A DNA stretch of 64,000 bases, from assembly GCF_964340395.1 (NCBI RefSeq), contig NC_135556.1:23694723-23758722 (forward strand). Direction: 5' to 3'. The notes under the pieces are model-generated. The model was not told where the DNA came from, did not search any database, and worked only from the letters and a program-made list of their open reading frames with translations. Made by a program: the position numbers and the translations under genes. Each line of letters starts with the position of its first letter. The first letter of the stretch is position 1. This DNA is from Glandiceps talaboti (lineage: Eukaryota > Hemichordata > Enteropneusta > Spengelidae). Positions 38,071 through 50,030 of the stretch are shown in pieces.

Positions 38071-39894
38071 GGCAGACATGCAGAATTAAAAAGGCTGTGA
38101 CAAAACAGACAGACAGATACAAATGTAAAATTTCCAACAACCCAAAATAATATCTTGTCTTGGAACCATTCAGATAGATTTGGATAGTATATAAAGTAAT
38201 ATGTTTCATCAGCCAATTCTCTGTGGTGATACAAGCTGAAAGAATAAAATTTTCACTGTCTAAATTATGAATATATTTGTTTAGAAGCATCAAATTCACA
38301 TGTTTGGCCATTTCTGCACCTAATAATACTGTATAGTATCCCCCCCCCCCCCCCCATACTTAACAGTAGATCAACACACACAAGTCCATGCATGATTTCA
38401 GGACATTGCTGTTATTTTCACTTTCGCAAATTGTGATATCCAATCATTTTAGGTGTCATAAACAGTGAAATTTCTTAAAAACTGGCATAAGAAAGCTATA
38501 GTGCCTGCAAACAGTTTACACCTTGGAAATTACAAAGATCCCTAATAAAGTACGGGTAACTGACTACATAGTTTTATACCGGAAAGAACATCCTTATAAA
38601 TTAACAATGCATATTGACAAAAAAAAAAAAGAATTTTTTTTTTTGAATTTCAGATCAGTCAGTTGAAACATATTGCCAGGAGACAGTTTAGATTCTAAAG
38701 ATGTTATAAAAAGCCACAGACTTGCACATTTTATGAGTGGTCATGGCTGGATGTTTGTGTGTGTGTGTGTGTCTGCGTAAGTACAGTAGCATAGATCTAC
38801 TTTCACCCAGATCCTGTCAGCCTTGAAGAAGTACAGAAGTGTACACAGCAGCTGAGACAATCCAATAATATATGAGACGTTGTCTGCTTTAGACGTAAAC
38901 TAAATTGCATATAACAGGATCTGTTTGGTCAATGAAGCGAGATGAGATGGCATGGTCACACACAAAATGAGCTCATCTATATCATTTATGCTGTATGTCA
39001 CGGAAGGCTTTGGTTCGCCAATGATGAAAGTGTAACGTGGGACTAAACTTAGAGAGGAGAGACAGAAAAAAAAATTGTCCGATGTTTAATTGAAGAGTAT
39101 GAGAGTAGAGGGGGGGGAAGGATTGATTAATCTTTATGCTGCCTTTATATACCTGACAAAGTTACTACAGGCAAGTCAATGACTGAGATCAAAGTTTTAC
39201 AAATTGGATGCCAGAGTGTCTCTATTCTCCAAACACAATTACAGAAAGGAAAGTACATACACTACTGAAAAATGAAGCCAGTTATCTCCCAAAGCTCTGA
39301 GATTACTTCTATACATGTCCCTCCAGTCATAAAAAAAAGAGTGAAAAAAAAATCGGGTCATTTCTCAAAGTTAACTTGTCAGCCTAATTCAGTGGAAGGT
39401 CACACATTAGCAGGCTTACAATTATCACTGCAAGGACACTTTATAGAGTTAAGGTCTCCATACTTTACTTCTATTAACTGTTAACAGCTGAGAAACAGAT
39501 AATCCTTATTAAATTCTCTAATTAGAAAGATATGCAATTCACTTCTAAGGGTACATGTCTATGCAACATTACGGTATGCTTCAGTATTTATGTAAGAAGT
39601 CTCTCTCTTCCGGAGTATACTATGACTGCTTTGAGCTATATTTTCTACTATAATTGGAAACCAACAGCCTTGAAGATATTATTAGTTCCTTTCTAACTTT
39701 CTATGGGTTATGAGATATTAAACCCTGCTATAAAAACATGTCACGTTTTTGCCTTTATTCTGCCAAATTGATTATAATGGACACACTGTCTTTTTAAAGT
39801 CAGGGTGAACTAATCTTAAAGCAATCCCAACTCTGAAAAATGTCTTGTTTACAAAATTTACATGAAGTTATGCATGTGGAGGTAATATCAGTAA
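38071..39894. other. Gene-less stretch
   Basis: A 16-C run at 38340-38355 and a short TG run at about 38755. No gene or repeat family recognised. Confidence 0.4.
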
Positions 39895-40287
39895 GACCTA
39901 AAAAAATAATTGTTTGGTTCCGGTTACCCCCCCCCCCCCCACCCTCCCCCACCTAGCTTTTCAATACTGATCTTAAACTTTTTTTATGTATTCGAGAAAA
40001 AAGTAATAGAATCACAAAAACTGTGAAGTCTCACGAGAAATAGTGGATGTGGAAACTGCCATCAACTTAAAAAGACACTTTAAAACTGTTCTTCCAATCT
40101 ATAATGACTTTAAATCTGATAGGATGAAATAAACAAACACAGAGACCATTTGGAAAACAATGGAAAACCTGAACTAGACACTCACACATGAAAAAATATA
40201 TAATAAAATAAAATAATAAAAAATCTATATACCTCACCTATTCTAAATTGAGCGTAACCAGAACCACACAATTTTTTTTATTAGGCC
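39895..40287 (-). mobile_element. PIF/Harbinger-like MITE, copy 5 (inverted)
   Basis: 393 bp in the opposite orientation to copies 1-4. It starts GACCTAAAAAAATAATTG and ends ATTTTTTTTATTAGGCC, flanked by perfect TAA at 39892-39894 and 40288-40290. A C-rich run at about 39927-39950 replaces the GACCCC segment near one end. Confidence 0.9.
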
Positions 40288-40290
40288 TAA

Positions 40291-43200
40291 CTAGAAAAAA
40301 AGTAAAAAAAAATTTTCAGAGATAAAGTACTACTTTTCTATATTTCGAAGACATTTCTTGGTGAGCAAGTTACCAAAAGAAAACTAAAATCACTTTTTTC
40401 TAGAATATAAATTCTAGTTGAATTGATCCTTGACATAATGCCTTTAGTATGAAGTCCAATAAACTTAAAACACTGGTTTTTGGTTTCTATTCCCTGAAAC
40501 TTTAAACTACAAATCTGAACCTTGTGTCTTTTTCAATGGTATTTCAATTCCTTTCTTTGTATTCCATCACTTACAACTATTGGCAGACAACTTAAAAGAC
40601 ATATCACAGAAAACCCTCAAAGCGTAGCCAAGAAATTGTGCAGTCAGTCACATCAACCGTACCAGATACGGATTACACTACAGCAGATGAGTGGAATTGG
40701 TTCAGTGTCAGTGAAGCAAGGCTGGTAAAAGTTGACTAAACTAAGCCTTAATTGCCAAACCATGTCAACTTTGAGAGCCTAGGTATGCCGACACCAACCT
40801 CAAGTATGCTACACAATGAGGAAAACAGAGAAAGAGTGCAAATAAAAACTTGGATCACTTTAGAAATTTAACATACCTCGTCATCTGTTTTGAACATAGA
40901 CATTAGAAAGTAGACAACATATCTCTTGTGACCCCTAACTTTTAATGATGGAAAAAAATATGGCGGCAGAATTTCTATTAAAAAAGTTTGACAACTCAAC
41001 AGTTTTAGAGATAAATTTTAACTTGAATTAGTTCATAATGATTACACAGCCTTTACTGCTACAAGATAAAATTGATTTCTGAAATGTTACAAAGAAACTA
41101 TTATTTGTTGCAAAACCATTTCAAAGTTGATCAAAAGCTTTCTTATGGGTACAATTTTCTCATCGTAAGGCATTATTAAGTTGGCAATAAAACTTAACAC
41201 CTTCCTCAACAAAGGGTCTCTAAAAATTTCAAAGTGAGAACTAAAATTGAGTGACCAGATTGATGAAATAAATCCAAAAAGTTTTAAATACATTCAGTTT
41301 CCCCTCATAACTAATTTATTGGCATTCAGGTCACAATAAAACTTTGATACCTCCCTTCAAATCAACTATGAAAGGGTCTAAACATATCCCAAAGTATGAA
41401 TTCACATCGAATGCCCTGCTCACTGTATTGATATACGATGGATTTATACCTACTACTATTTTTCACTTCTAGCTTGCAAGCTTCAAATGAATTCTTCACC
41501 ACGTAACAAGTTTGAATTTAAAACTCACAATATAAATTACGTTCTGTGTTCTTTTCACTACAAAATTTAGGTTGTATGAAATTCATTGCATGATCTTGGA
41601 TGAGTGGGAGACTTTTGACGAACCTAGACCTGTTATGGTGAATGACTTGAGTGATGTTTATGACTGGTGAATGTATGGAGAAATGCAGAGAGAAATGTGT
41701 ACAAGCACTGGTGAGTAAACTGATCCCTTGGCTCTGACAGCATCTCTACCCTTTCAGCCTACCACAACACTACCATACAAATACTGTCACCAACCCCTTC
41801 CACATCAAATCCTTCCTTGACAAAAACAAACTTTTTTTCTTCAATTCTGTCATTAAAAATCGATTTTGTATGTCTTGTATGAAATGGCCTTGTGTATAAA
41901 CGCTTACTGTGGTTGCTTTCTAACTTTGAGTCCTTGTTGGAAAAGTAAGGCAGACTCAATTGAGGGGTGTGTACAGTGATTGGAACAGCTTGTAATACAG
42001 CAATTACCATTGTCAGCTATCAGATTGAATGGTAGGTGTGACTTACTCCCCCAATTACCATCCAAATATTAATGTTGACTTTCCTGGCTGGTAGCCTCTC
42101 AACTCCAGTAAATCAAACCCCCAGATAACAGTCAACAGTTTTCTTTCCTGCTCTCTACTGTGAAAAAGGGCTTGTGGTTTAATGTTCTTATCAGATTATA
42201 AATAATCAAATATTGGGCAGAGAGATTTAAATCAGTTCACTGAGAACAAATCATGAAGGTCTCCTAACAGAAAAAAAAAAGTTTGTTGAATGAACAAAAG
42301 TTTTGTTGAAGAGTTTGAAAAGTGAGAAGGGTATAGAGTTGGACTATGTTACTATTTAGCATGGGTGACTTAATTAACTGCACAGTATGGGAGCACAATG
42401 TGAAGTATTTCAGTTATTTCCTGTCCCAGTTTATACAAGTGACAGAAATAGGCCAGTTGGAGGATGATATACTGGGGCCTGTTGGGTTTCAGTCACTGGC
42501 CTAACAGTTCTCCAAGCCAGCTGTTCAATGGTTACATCTACCAGTACCAACAGAGAAACGCATGAAAACAAGTGGGTGAAATAACTCTGGCGTATTTTGA
42601 CAACTGTTGTTTTTCCGGAATGCCCATGTACGATGATGTTGCGAGGGATTTCCATTACACTGCATAGCCGTGGAAATATTTGTTCCGTTGTGTTTGGGTT
42701 ATTTGGTTTCACTGCTTGATAGGGGTTGAGAGTTAGACACTCACAAGTTTGTAGTAGTACTACCTGACTATGTCCATGTACCGACCAGATCAGATTACAC
42801 AGCATATCATACTAGTTATTATTGGAATAGTTGTCAACTGTCTCTCAGTGTGAAACAGACCTTATCCTAAAAATATCTTCTTAATGCTTAAACCTAAGGG
42901 ACACGTAGTTTGTAATTCTCAAAAGCTGGCACTGAAAGCAAGCTAGCGAGAGAAACAAATGCTATTCTGACTTACAAATCATACATTAACTTTTTCAAAA
43001 CTTATTTTAGGTAACACACTACAGAGATCTCTACATAAAAGCTGTTTCCATAGTTCCATAAAACTGTGATGAAAACTCATCTGTGCATTCCATGACATGT
43101 TTATTGGTTGTGTGCAAAACCATTTTTCTAGAATCAATTTTGTTTCTTAATGCAAATGACAGCAAATCCAAATTCAATTTAATATATTTGGTAATATTAA

Positions 43201-43302
43201 AATATATTAGAAACTTTGTGTACTGTACTCTGTACAAATTGTAAATGTATGGACATTCAATAAATTCTACACATTTTATTAGAGAGCAAAACAAAGAGTT
43301 TG
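40291..43302. other. Gene-less stretch
   Basis: No gene recognised. The frames at 41759-42010 and 42431-42805 (minus, 83 and 124 codons) have no identifiable motif. At 41160-41400 two loosely similar blocks, each with AAAGGGTCT, lie about 165 bases apart. Confidence 0.35.
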
Positions 43303-43390
43303 TATACAGTATCATTACGATTTATACCTTCATTCACATAGTCTAGTTCCTATACAGTATCGTTACGATTTATACCTTCACTCACACAGT
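43303..43390 (-). repeat. 48-bp minisatellite family, two inverted units
   Basis: ATACAGTATCRTTACGATTT + ATACCTTCAYTCACAYAGT appears twice at a 48-base spacing. It is the reverse complement of the five-unit array at 59139-59376. Confidence 0.9.
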
Positions 43391-44968
43391 TGGCAACCAG
43401 ACTAAAGAAACATCAGCAAGTTGATTTAGGTGAGGAAACTTTGCAGTCACTGTGTAAGGTTGAACAGCAACAAGACAGCCATATTGGCATCTCAAGGAGT
43501 TAGATCTATTATATGCTGTAGAAACAAATATTGGATAAAGGGGGCGTTTCAGTCATGGGATGTTCAGAATTATCCAACCTAAAAATACATAAATTTCAGC
43601 CCCTGAAACTAGTACATAAAAAAACCACTTTGACATCCAGACGAATAAAACGTTTGAAATATACTGAAGACCTTTCCCTATACATTGAAATTTTTAAACT
43701 TTTTTTTATTTGAAGGAATAACAATTCTTTTGTACACCAGTCTATACTTTTCTTTTCATATAATTGGGAAGGTTCAAGATTCCAGCAAATATTATCTGAT
43801 GGTTTTATCTTTAGTTATGTACAATGGCAAGAAAGTTATCTCTGGCCATAACTTTGTATTCCATTCAACAGCTGCAAAACACAAGAAGAAAAAGAAGGTT
43901 TCAATATTTATCTGTAACGTTATTGAATAAAAATGTTTTGGAATGTCTGACTAAGTTTACACCTCTACAGGCTTCATTGGGGAAAGTAGATCCAATATAT
44001 ATGAAATTTTTATCAATATTGTTATATCTTTAATATATAAAATATTGGTATAAATTTATGTACTAGAATAATTTCTTTCATTTTGATCTAAATTTGAGTA
44101 GCAATTTCCCAAAATTTCACAAGAAAATCAGAATTTTCATCAAATAATTTTGGCGTGAAAATGGAGGTTAATTTTTGACAGGCATTTGCAAAGCAGAAAT
44201 CTATGTAGCTTTGGTTCTTGATACAGTTAACTTTCTGTGTTAATATAGCCTAAACATATACTAATAACTTTGTGTGGTCAAAAATAAATTCAAACGGCAG
44301 ATTTTAGTCATGAAATGTATGAACTACCAAAACTGTGACAGTACTTTGAACTCAGAAACAGGATGAATAATAACCAAACGATGGAATTTTCCCTCATTAT
44401 ATCGAGAAATATATGGCATGTCATATTTGGATGACTTTGAGAGATGACAGCAACTTTGGCCAACAGTGATGTGATGGAATTACACGGCCAAACATCACAG
44501 ACTTTACACATAATTTTTCCACAAGTGCCATTGAGATATGCAAATATTTAATTGATTTTGAAGGACACAAGTTACAGCTATGCACATATATTATGAATTC
44601 CAACACATGGCACAAGAACAAGGTTAACCTACCGGTAGTAAATGCTTCACATTTGACATTCAACAATCGATCATCATGAATTTCTTTTCTAATGTTTCTT
44701 TTTGTAATAATGTTCCTTTTTTTAAAATTACTTTTCTTGTTCTCTTATGAATTATTAAAGTTTTGATAGAGGAACATTTATCCACTCCAAATTTTAGAAT
44801 TGTGTTATAATTTTGAAATTTTTATTATGAAAAATGTTATCAGTGCTTTGCAGAGGAAGGGATAGTATATTCAAAATTTCAATATATTTTAATTTGTAGC
44901 TCATTAAAAATTTCTTTTCCAAATCTTTCACAAAATGATGTAGCAGATTTCTGTTTGTTCATGGGTGG
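43391..44968. other. Gene-less stretch
   Basis: AT-rich. At 44152-44163 TTTGGCGTGAAA resembles a mutated member of the CCCGCC-core family. No gene recognised. Confidence 0.35.
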
Positions 44969-45081
44969 TGTATGTATGTATGTATGTATGTATGTATGTA
45001 TGTATGTCTGTATGTATGTATGTATGTATGTATGTATGTATGTATGTATGTATGTATGTATGTATGTATGTATGTGTGTAT
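44969..45081. repeat. ATGT microsatellite
   Basis: A nearly perfect ATGT array of about 113 bases with a single CTGT interruption at 45007. Frames through it are artefacts. Confidence 0.95.
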
Positions 45082-45339
45082 GTGGATGACATTTATGTGT
45101 GTATTTACACATTACATAAATTCTGTTCCATTGCCAAAACTCTTTAGTATGCCCATATCATATCTTGTCAAAACTTGTTATCTTTGTTATACTTGAACAT
45201 AGAACTGATATCACAATCCATACTGTTATTACAAGAGGGATGGTCCTTTTAGTATGTAGATCTGTTAAGTAGTTTTACTTTTTGACCAAAATTTGCAATT
45301 TTTTAGAAATAATTTGCCAATCAATGATTTTTATATCTT

Positions 45340-45516
45340 TTCATCAACAGTTCATCTAACTCCCCCTTGAAACATCCCCACCAAATTTCAGACTAAATGA
45401 CCTTGTAGTATTTAAGTTTTAGCTTTTTGACAAGAAATCCCATTTTTAGGCTTTATTTGCATATCAACAACAGAGTTGTATTGTCTTGAACAATTCGTCA
45501 TCTTGACACACACACA

Positions 45517-45553
<37 letters not shown>
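45340..45553 (+). repeat. Dispersed element with CCACCAAAT motif and CA-repeat tail
   Basis: TTCATCTAACTCCC..., CCACCAAATTTC at 45378-45389, then GTAGTATTTAAGTTTTAGC, ending after more than 100 bases in a CA run (45506-45553). The order (CATCTA, CCACCAAAT, AGTNTTTNAG, then CA tail) matches 55052-55203. Boundaries are uncertain. Confidence 0.45.
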
Positions 45554-45555
<2 letters not shown>

Positions 45556-45852
45556 CCATCAATTTTCAGATGAATTTTTTTCCCTGTAAGTTCAGAGTTG
45601 AATTTTTAACCAAATATCACTTTTTTAAAATCTAAGTGTTACGTATAGTACCGTATGATGAGCCTATCATCTTCAAAGACACACAGACAGATACTACACG
45701 ATGACAGCTATAACAGTATTACGACAGAACCCTATAACATGTGAGTGCAAGGTGTGGCGTACTCATGGTATTTGCATGAATACTTAAAGTGTTCTCTGCG
45801 CCCGTATTTTCATGAGGTTATATCTGGAATGGCATTTTTCCATAAATATCAT

Positions 45853-46566
45853 TGTCACAAGGTGAATTTTGTAAAGTATACTAGACTGACCCTTAGTCGG
45901 TCGATATCCCGTTTATGTAGATTTAATAGGATGGTTGGTGGCTATTAGCATATTAGAGTACAGGTGGTTGGTGGTAGATAGGGCACTATACAAAGGTCTG
46001 AAAACCCGTCCTCGGGGGAACGGATCACTTCTGCTTCGACGGCTGACGACCGAACATCATCATGGTTGGAGCCTTGCTGGTTGTTGTTGCTGTATGGACC
46101 CTGAAAGTGTACACTAACTGTGCACTGTAGAACTTCATGGAATCCTGCTACGGGCTGGCATGCTGAAACGCTGACGGCAACCCAAACAACAGTGTGTGAC
46201 TGCTTCGGATTCGCTCGACGAAAGTAATTCGATAGCACCGAACTTGTAAGTAATTCACGCGAACAACGCGGACGTGCACGTGTCGGGAGACAACCTGAAC
46301 TCTTAGTTGTGACTTTAATTAAGTTGCCACCACCAACCTTTAACTTAACCTTTAACTCATGTTACATGCAATGTACTAGAACTTATTTAATTCTTTAGTC
46401 TTACTGAGTGTTGTACATTATTTTTTGACTTGCGTTAACATAACAAAGTTCTTTAAGCGAAACCTGTGACCCCGTGTGTATGCGTGCATTCTTTTCCTTA
46501 GAAACGGTTGGTTCCCCACCCTCTAGACTGCAATTACGCCACAAAACCCACTCGGTTATCTTGACA
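45853..46566 (+). repeat. 5' LTR (714 bp)
   Basis: Starts TGTCACAAGGTGAATTTTG and ends CGGTTATCTTGACA, giving the short inverted termini TGTCA/TGACA. The end is fixed by the identical end of the 3' fragment and the adjacent primer-binding site; the start is fixed by the ATCAT duplication. The middle (about 46000-46300) is rich in CpG compared with the surroundings. No clear TATA box or polyadenylation signal is identified. Confidence 0.92.
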
Positions 46567-46568
46567 TT

Positions 46569-46586
46569 TGGTGTCAGAAGTGGGAT
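46569..46586 (+). other. Primer-binding site, tRNA-Leu
   Basis: TGGTGTCAGAAGTGGGAT, two bases after the LTR end. It is complementary to the 3' end of animal tRNA-Leu (…ATCCCACTTCTGACACCA), as recalled for several animal Gypsy-type elements. Confidence 0.88.
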
Positions 46587-46704
46587 ACTTACTCAAAAGT
46601 AGTATCGTTACTTCATTCTAAATTTAGGGAACTGTTGTTTGGTCACATTGTGTGGAAACAAAAGGGAAAGGAACGCAACGCATGCTGTCCGTTAAATAGT
46701 CAGT

Positions 46705-47124
46705 ATGGATTTGAAAGAGTTGACAGCTTGGGGTAAAGAGCAGTTAGGTTTGGAAGGAGCCAATTTAGTCAAATTTGTTAATGAACAGCAGGCTAAAGTC
46801 AGGGATGAAAGACAGATTGCACGTGAAGAGAGAGAGAAAGAGAAAGGGCTTGAACGAGAACGAGAGCATGAGAAAGCGATATTGCAAGGAGCACGTGAGC
46901 AGAGGGAGCATGAACTTAGAATGGAAAAGTTAAGAACAGAAGGTGGTGGAAAAGGAGTAGCTCGTCCTGAGGTTAAGGCTAGTGCACCTAAATTACCTGC
47001 ATTTGATGAGGGGATAGACGATATGGATGCATACTTGTGTAGGTTTGAAAGATTTGCAGGGGGTCAACAGTGGCCAAAAGAAACGTGGGCAACGGTTAGA
47101 AACGGTTGGTTCCCCACCCTCTAG
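46705..47124 (+). pseudogene. gag: Truncated Gag of an LTR retrotransposon
   Basis: The first ATG after the primer-binding site and a leader of about 118 bases starts this frame. Residues 1-30 form a short N-terminal segment (AWGKEQLGLEGANLVKF). Residues 31-76 are almost all E, R, K and Q and should form a coiled coil. Residues 96-130 (KLPAFDEG...DAYLCRFERFA...WPKETWA) resemble the start of the capsid region in animal Gypsy-type Gag proteins, which assemble the particle. After T130 the frame runs into LTR sequence (VRNGWFPTL) and stops at 47122-47124. The rest of capsid and the nucleocapsid zinc knuckle are lost, so the product cannot assemble normally. The junction lies at TTAGAAACGG, where gag and LTR share a few bases. 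Confidence 0.85.
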
Positions 47125-47164
47125 ACTGCAATTACGCCACAAAACCCACTCGGTTATCTTGACA
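47096..47164 (+). repeat. 3' LTR fragment (last 69 bp)
   Basis: Identical to 46498-46566 over 69 bases at a constant offset of 598. It ends TTGACA directly before the ATCAT duplication. Confidence 0.95.
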
Positions 47165-47169
47165 ATCAT

Positions 47170-48923
47170 AAAAATCATACAGCACAATCACGCCATGTAG
47201 AGAACTAAAGCATCCTCATTTGCATATCATTTGCATGCAGGTATGTGATAATGATTTCACTACTGCACTGCAGTGAAAATACCACTTGTATGTGTGCACA
47301 CCACTGCAAGTAATCTCTGGTACATATGTAATAATGAATAGTATTCAGTTGTACTAGAAATAATAAAATATAAGGAAACTTCAAGATCAGTTTTAATTGG
47401 TGAAAATTTACAAAAATTACAATAATAATTGAATAAAATTTACAACGTAGAAATGATTTAAATGATCTGTTTAATGAATATTAATATATATCAGTCTTGC
47501 AAAGAGCAGATGGACAGTTTTCTTTCTCAATTGTTCTCTGTCACAGAAAAAACTTCAAATTATTACTTAAAATGTCCAGAGAGGTAGGGATCTGGGCTAA
47601 GTAGAGAGTTTATCAAAAGGTCCTGGACTCCCCCAGTCTAGTGCTATCTGTGGCATCGAATCTCAAAATATCTTTTTACGATGATTTGATACCACGATAC
47701 CACGGGTAGATATAGACTAGGACTCCCTTAGGAAGAGCACATTGTCAAATAAGACACATGACATACAGAGTACATCACACAGCACAGAAGGGCTCCCTCA
47801 ACCATAATTGCTGAACTATGTATTCCATACATTACTATTATTATCATTCAGTTTTTCCCTTCAAAATATTCTAAAAAAAAAAACAAAAAAAAAACCATGA
47901 AATAAAAAGTAACATGTCAGTACACCAGTATACCTTCAAAAAATCTACTCCAGAAACATGTGGAATCACACATCTTTGATATTTACACTTTAGCAATGAC
48001 AAAAATTTTCAAGCCTGTACCTATATCCATGGCGATGATACTGAAAAGTTACAAGTTTCTAACTAGTATGTTGATTCCCAAATCACTGATGTTTCACAGT
48101 TTATAAAGAATGACATTGAAAGAATCGACTTTTAAATTAATGCGACCAAATTAGTTTGGGAAAATGCTAGACATATACAAGAAATACTTCTTAAAGTGTG
48201 TGAGAAATAACTTGCACAAGTATAAAAGTTCAAAAGGAATGCAAAGTAAATTACACTGTCAAGAACTTCTAAGGGATATAAAAGAGCAATCAGTGCTCTT
48301 TATTAGAAGACTCGTAAGATAAAAACTCTTTGGTGCCGTTGATTCTTTGAACTCTAAAGCCACCATTTTTCTGGATCATTTTACTTCCAAGACTGAGGTT
48401 AAATGAATAACAACAGCTTGTATGTATGGTTGCTATCTTTCTGTGCTGTAGTCATGGAACACACACCGGCACAGTACCGGTATGTATGTACGTCATCTTT
48501 TCCGGATGTCACATGTTTATAAGGCAATGTCAGTAATCTATTGAACAGTATATATTTCACAGAACACACGCCTTTCTCATCACTGATAAGGGTATTTAGA
48601 GGGAGAAAAAAAACTTTGAATCGTTTTTCATATATTGTTTGTTACATGTGTTTCTTTTCAAGTAAAACTCACTTAACATGTTGCACTGTAAAGAAACAAG
48701 TATAAGTTTCAACAACCTGGGTATGATTTCCATATATTTGTAAGTATTTGATTCCTAGGATCAGATTGAACTGCAAGTGTCCAGTCATACTATTTCCAGT
48801 ATTTTACACAAACAGAACATAGCTAGAATTTTGACGTTTGAAATCACAATTAAAGGAGTCTAGAACAGAAGTTCAAGGTTTAAAATAAATATTTTGTTTT
48901 AAATGTAAAAATCTACATTATTA
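47170..48923. other. Gene-less stretch containing one foldback element
   Basis: No gene recognised. A foldback element lies at 47636-47717 (separate entry). Around 48470-48484 the short inverted motif ACCGGCACAGTACCGGT occurs. Confidence 0.4.
47636..47717. mobile_element. Short foldback element, GTCTAGAG family, copy 2
   Basis: The left arm is GTCTAGTGCTATCTGTGGC + ATCGAATCTC. The right arm is a diverged complement ending GGGTAGATATAGAC. CA on the left and TA on the right would be a mutated TA target duplication. The left arm aligns with that of the copy at 33293 through CGAATCTC/TGAATCTC. Confidence 0.6.
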
Positions 48924-49277
48924 GGCCAAATAAAAAAATTGTGTGTTTCTAACCTAACCGACCTTAGGTTAAGCCTCCAACCCTAAACATTTTCTTAAAC
49001 ATTTACAGCAAACAGTTAAGAAATTCTTTGTCTTCTTGACCTTCATGCATCTCTGTTTCTTTCCCCAGTGATGTCTGTACATATTTTATCACAGAAGGGG
49101 TATTCTGACCGACATTTTGTTTGTTTTTTGGGTCGAAGCAATATTTTGCAAAAATAAAAAAAAAACAATAAAAAAGATGAAACAAAATAAAACAAAATCT
49201 CGATCCACCTACCCTATTGTCTGAGGCCATGTTATCGGAAACACACAGTTATTATTTTTTTGCTTTATATATTAGCC
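48924..49277 (-). mobile_element. Diverged PIF/Harbinger-like MITE, related subfamily (copy 6)
   Basis: Starts GGCCAAATAAAAAAATTGTG after TTA and has an inverted partner GAAACACACAGTTATTATTT near 49239. Internal blocks (CCTAAACATTTTCTTAAAC; CCACCTACCCTATT) match copy 5 in order, but much of the centre does not. The right end is uncertain: either 49263 (TTTTTTTGC) or 49277 (ATTAGCC). Confidence 0.6.
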
Positions 49278-49600
49278 AAGTACGATATTTGAAATTCTGA
49301 TTAAAGGGGTGTAGTACACAAGCTCAAGGTTATTTCAGTTTAAGATAATAATTTAGTCTATTCTTCCCAAATATTCATAATTATCATCAGTGATTTGCAG
49401 AACTCTGCAATCCTATTTAAAATATTATGTAGAAAGTTCAATGATTTCATATTTCACAGCAAAAACTATGTTCCAAAATCTCAATAGAGTCATGATGGTG
49501 CGAAGTAAGAATGGCTGGCAAATCTGCAGTCAGATTGTTATATCTGACACTAGTTGTTTCTGATAAGAGTACAGAATTCCTATGTCATGTGTGTTAATTA
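49278..49600. other. Spacer before the 53-bp array
   Basis: About 320 bases in which I see no gene or repeat. Confidence 0.5.
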
Positions 49601-50030
49601 AGGTCTACACAGCTGTATGAATGGGTACCTGGTAGGATGTGATTGTTCTGTGAAGGTCTACCCAGCTGTATGAATGGGTACCTGGTAGGATGTGATTGTT
49701 ATGTGAAGGTCTACCCAGCTGTATGAATGGGTACCTGGTAGAATGTGATTGTTATGTGAAGGTCTACCCAGCTGTATGAATGGGTACCTGGTAGGATGTG
49801 ATTGTTCTGTGAAGGTCTACCCAGCTGTATGAATGGGTACCTGGTAGGATGTGATTGTTCTGTGAAGGTCTACCCAGCTGTATGAATGGGTACCTGGTAG
49901 GATGTGATTGTTATGTGAAGGTCTACCCAGCTGTATGAATGGGTACCTGGTAGAATGTGATTGTTATGTGAAGGTCTACCCAGCTGTATGAATGGGTACC
50001 TGGTAGGATGTGATTGTTATGTGAAGGTTT
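49601..50030 (+). repeat. 53-bp minisatellite, eight units, derived from a SINE core
   Basis: Eight units (AGGTCTACCCAGCTGTATGA, ATGGGTACCTGGTAGGATG, TGATTGTTATGTGA) with an exact 53-base period from 49601 to 50025. Two variable sites (GGATG/GAATG and TTCTG/TTATG) give the same order in units 1-3 and 5-7, so a four-unit block of 212 bases has been duplicated. The first 32 bases from ACCCAGCTGTAT match the SINE at 60029-60320 at about 28 positions. Confidence 0.95.

Larger units (their letters stand above)
45853..47164 (+). mobile_element. Internally deleted LTR retrotransposon with target duplication
   Basis: An insertion flanked by perfect 5-bp ATCAT duplications at 45848-45852 and 47165-47169. 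It contains a full 5' LTR (TGTCA...TGACA), a primer-binding site for tRNA-Leu, a leader, the first 130 codons of gag, and then only the last 69 bases of the 3' LTR. Those 69 bases are identical to the 5' LTR end, so the insertion is probably young. The rest of gag, all of pol and most of the 3' LTR are missing. An intact target duplication with a 3' LTR lacking U3 points to a deletion after integration. Confidence 0.93.

Noticed and set aside
37673-38311. 212-codon minus-strand frame
   Set aside because: Its length comes from translating a compound CA/TG microsatellite into V/C repeats; the flanking parts show no motif.
42431-42805. 124-codon minus-strand frame containing HGHSGKTT
   Set aside because: The GKTT string loosely recalls a P-loop, but it lacks the full GxxxxGK[ST] context with a preceding beta-strand and no other NTPase motif follows.
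45740-46566. LTR starting at TGTGAGTGCAAGG near 45740
   Set aside because: No matching target duplication; the TGTCACAAGG start at 45853 gives a perfect ATCAT duplication and mirrors the TGACA end.
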